Assembly (NCBI GenBank): GCA_029060585.1
Contig: JAIDTS010000278.1
Span: forward strand, 1-6,275
DNA length: 6,275 nt
Reading direction: 5' to 3'
From: Muribaculaceae bacterium
GTDB lineage: Bacteria > Bacteroidota > Bacteroidia > Bacteroidales > Muribaculaceae
A program made the translations under genes and the position numbers. The notes under the pieces are model-generated. The model searched no databases, had not been told where the DNA came from, and worked only from the letters and a program-made list of their open reading frames with translations. Shown here in pieces: positions 4,974 to 6,275 of the stretch (positions within the stretch are counted from its first letter, which is position 1; each line of letters starts with the position of its first letter).

Positions 4974-5393
4974 ATGTCCGGATTGCTGATACTTATATTG
5001 ATATTCATTGGCGTGCCGCTCCTATGGAGGTGGCTAAAGCCATATTTCTTCCGTTGGGCACAGAACCGTACGGAAGACTACGTGCGCCGTCAGATGGGAA
5101 TGCCTCCGCGCGACAGGACTAAATCCCGCTCGCAGCAGCGGCAGTCTTATTCGAATTCCCGGGGATATTCTTCCGGTGGCTATTCGCAGGGAGCCTACGG
5201 TGGTCAGCGTCGTGGCCGTGACTATTCCGCAGGCCCGCTGATTCCGAAGGAATATGCGGTCGACGTGGAGTTTACCGAGATACGTTCATATTCATCGGAG
5301 GAAAACATAGCATCAGACGGCAATACTGAACGCTATGTAGTAGAGTCGCAGGTCAGCGATGCCGAGATAATCGAGATTCGCAAGGAAAGGTAA
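4974..5393 (+). CDS. Small membrane-anchored protein, DUF4834-like
   Basis: The 139-residue product begins with one hydrophobic segment (about residues 3-18) followed by basic and aromatic residues, so it is probably anchored with a cytoplasmic tail. The middle (about 45-87) is rich in Arg, Gln, Ser, Gly and Tyr, including YSSGGYSQGAYGGQ, and is likely disordered. A short motif IPKEYAVDVEFTEI (89-102) resembles the conserved C-terminal block of Bacteroidota DUF4834 proteins, and the rest is acidic. I recall such proteins near phospholipid genes, but the assignment is by eye. The function is unknown. The tight 12-bp gap after pssA and 3-bp gap before the phosphatase indicate co-transcription. 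No signal peptidase site is evident. Confidence 0.75.
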   Translation: MSGLLILILIFIGVPLLWRWLKPYFFRWAQNRTEDYVRRQMGMPPRDRTKSRSQQRQSYSNSRGYSSGGYSQGAYGGQRRGRDYSAGPLIPKEYAVDVEFTEIRSYSSEENIASDGNTERYVVESQVSDAEIIEIRKER

Positions 5394-5396
5394 GCC

Positions 5397-6251
5397 ATGT
5401 CCACTCTGTTTGTATCCGATCTTGACGGCACGCTTCTCGGGCCTGACCGTAAGGTGAGTCCGGAGAGTGTCCGGCTGATCAATGAGGCCGTCTCTGATGG
5501 GGCGATGTTCAGCGTAGCTACCGCACGCACTCCCGCCACTGTCGGTCCCCTTCTCGATGATATAGAGAGTCCGCTCCCGTTTGTCGTGATGACGGGAGCC
5601 GCCATCTGGGATCGAGGGAGCAACCGTTATATCCATGCTTCTTTCCATAGTGCGGAGACAGCGCGCAGGCTTGTGGAGTTGTATAGGAAGCATGGCCTGA
5701 GCTCTTTTGTCTACATACTTGGCGACGACAATCTGATCCACATCTATCATCTGGGCGAAATGAGCGACCTCGAACGCGGATTCATGGAGGAGCGTCTTCA
5801 TACTCCCTATAAGAAATTCCATATCCTCGATAGAGATGATGCCGTGTTGCCTGAAAGGCTTGACAGAGTGCTTCTTTTCTACTGTATGCGTCCTACCTCT
5901 GAGGTTGAGCCCGTCTATGATGAGATAAAGTATTCCGGCGACCTTCGCGCTGTGTTCTATCATGACATGTATGGCGATGAGATAGCCCTTATGGAAGTGT
6001 TCGGCCCGGAGGCCTCAAAGGCGAATGCCGTTCGCCGGCTTGCCGAGATGGTAGGAGCCGACAGGATAGTGGCATACGGAGATAATGTCAACGATCTGCC
6101 GATTCTCAAGATAGCCGACGATGCGGTCGTAGTGGAGAATGCCGTGGAGGAAGCCAGGCTTGCGGCGGGGCGGGTAATAGGCCCTAATAATGAGGATTCG
6201 GTGGCAAAAGACATAAAAAAGCAAACTAAAATGCTGAAAAATTTGGAATAA
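5397..6251 (+). CDS. Cof-type HAD-superfamily phosphatase (subclass IIB)
   Basis: This 284-residue soluble protein has all four HAD motifs: motif I DLDGT (8-12, nucleophile D8 and acid/base D10), motif II threonine T42 in VATAR, motif III K208 in EASKANA, and motif IV GDNVND (228-233, metal ligands D229 and D233). The segment between motifs II and III (about 85-190) is the C2 type B cap that defines the Cof/YidA-like group. The length is standard. These enzymes hydrolyse phosphorylated sugars, cofactors or similar metabolites; cap-domain substrate choice cannot be read here. The start at 5397 lies three bases after the preceding stop, with a purine-rich AAGGAAAGG about 8 bases upstream. It is the last gene of the psd operon, since a new promoter overlaps its end. 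A role in lipid head-group metabolism is conceivable but unsupported. Confidence 0.92.
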   Translation: MSTLFVSDLDGTLLGPDRKVSPESVRLINEAVSDGAMFSVATARTPATVGPLLDDIESPLPFVVMTGAAIWDRGSNRYIHASFHSAETARRLVELYRKHGLSSFVYILGDDNLIHIYHLGEMSDLERGFMEERLHTPYKKFHILDRDDAVLPERLDRVLLFYCMRPTSEVEPVYDEIKYSGDLRAVFYHDMYGDEIALMEVFGPEASKANAVRRLAEMVGADRIVAYGDNVNDLPILKIADDAVVVENAVEEARLAAGRVIGPNNEDSVAKDIKKQTKMLKNLE

Positions 6252-6273
6252 TGGAAAATTCCGATTAACTTTG
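6242..6273 (+). promoter_or_regulatory. Promoter for a gene beyond the right edge (TTTG-N20-TAACTTTG)
   Basis: TTTG at 6242-6245 and TAACTTTG at 6266-6273 are separated by exactly 20 bases. The -33 box lies inside the last codons of the phosphatase gene. The -7 octamer is identical to that of the tRNA-Phe promoter. It should drive a gene that starts just outside the window, and marks the likely end of the psd operon as a regulatory unit. Confidence 0.75.
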
Positions 6274-6275
6274 CA

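Noticed and set aside
5313..5963. Minus-strand 216-codon ORF
   Set aside because: It is antisense to the HAD phosphatase and the end of the small membrane protein gene; it has no recognisable domain.

Overview
The window looks like part of a Bacteroidales chromosome, most plausibly a gut lineage such as Muribaculaceae; the family-level guess is inference. The support is: promoters of the Bacteroidota form TTTG-N20-TAnnTTTG at three places, almost no Shine-Dalgarno sequences, a Bacteroidetes-style two-gene route to phosphatidylethanolamine, and a tRNA gene without encoded CCA.

Left part (1-2030), accessory in character: a minus-strand gene, cut by the window edge, encodes an AlbA_2 / GHKL-type ATPase / winged-helix protein (the predicted transcriptional regulator type often called COG2865). 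Near its 3' end a 10-11 bp DNA motif recurs at least five times in both orientations and in different reading frames. Upstream of it lie about 620 bp without a convincing intact gene. That stretch holds a possible degraded Abi_2-like tail, three 12-bp tandem repeats, a 15-bp perfect inverted repeat, a GC-richer segment with several potential hairpins, and a GT-rich tract. It ends at the terminator of a tRNA-Phe gene.

Middle (2031-2381): tRNA-Phe(GAA) on the minus strand, with a textbook promoter, a short hairpin in its leader, an immediately adjacent terminator, and one unexpected mismatch in the T stem. A 14-bp minisatellite lies between the tRNA promoter and the next gene.

Right part (2382-6275), core genome: a minus-strand diacylglycerol-kinase/YegS-like lipid kinase is divergent from a four-gene plus-strand cluster. 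The cluster is psd (phosphatidylserine decarboxylase), pssA (phosphatidylserine synthase), a small membrane-anchored protein resembling DUF4834, and a Cof-type HAD phosphatase, with gaps of 40, 12 and 3 bp. PssA makes phosphatidylserine from CDP-diacylglycerol and serine, and Psd decarboxylates it to phosphatidylethanolamine. The divergent kinase probably acts on diacylglycerol or a related lipid, so the locus is a phospholipid module. A further promoter at the right edge, overlapping the end of the phosphatase gene, points to a gene beyond the window.

No clearly new system is proven here. The most unexplained sequence is the 1560-1950 interval and the in-gene repeat cluster at 94-220.
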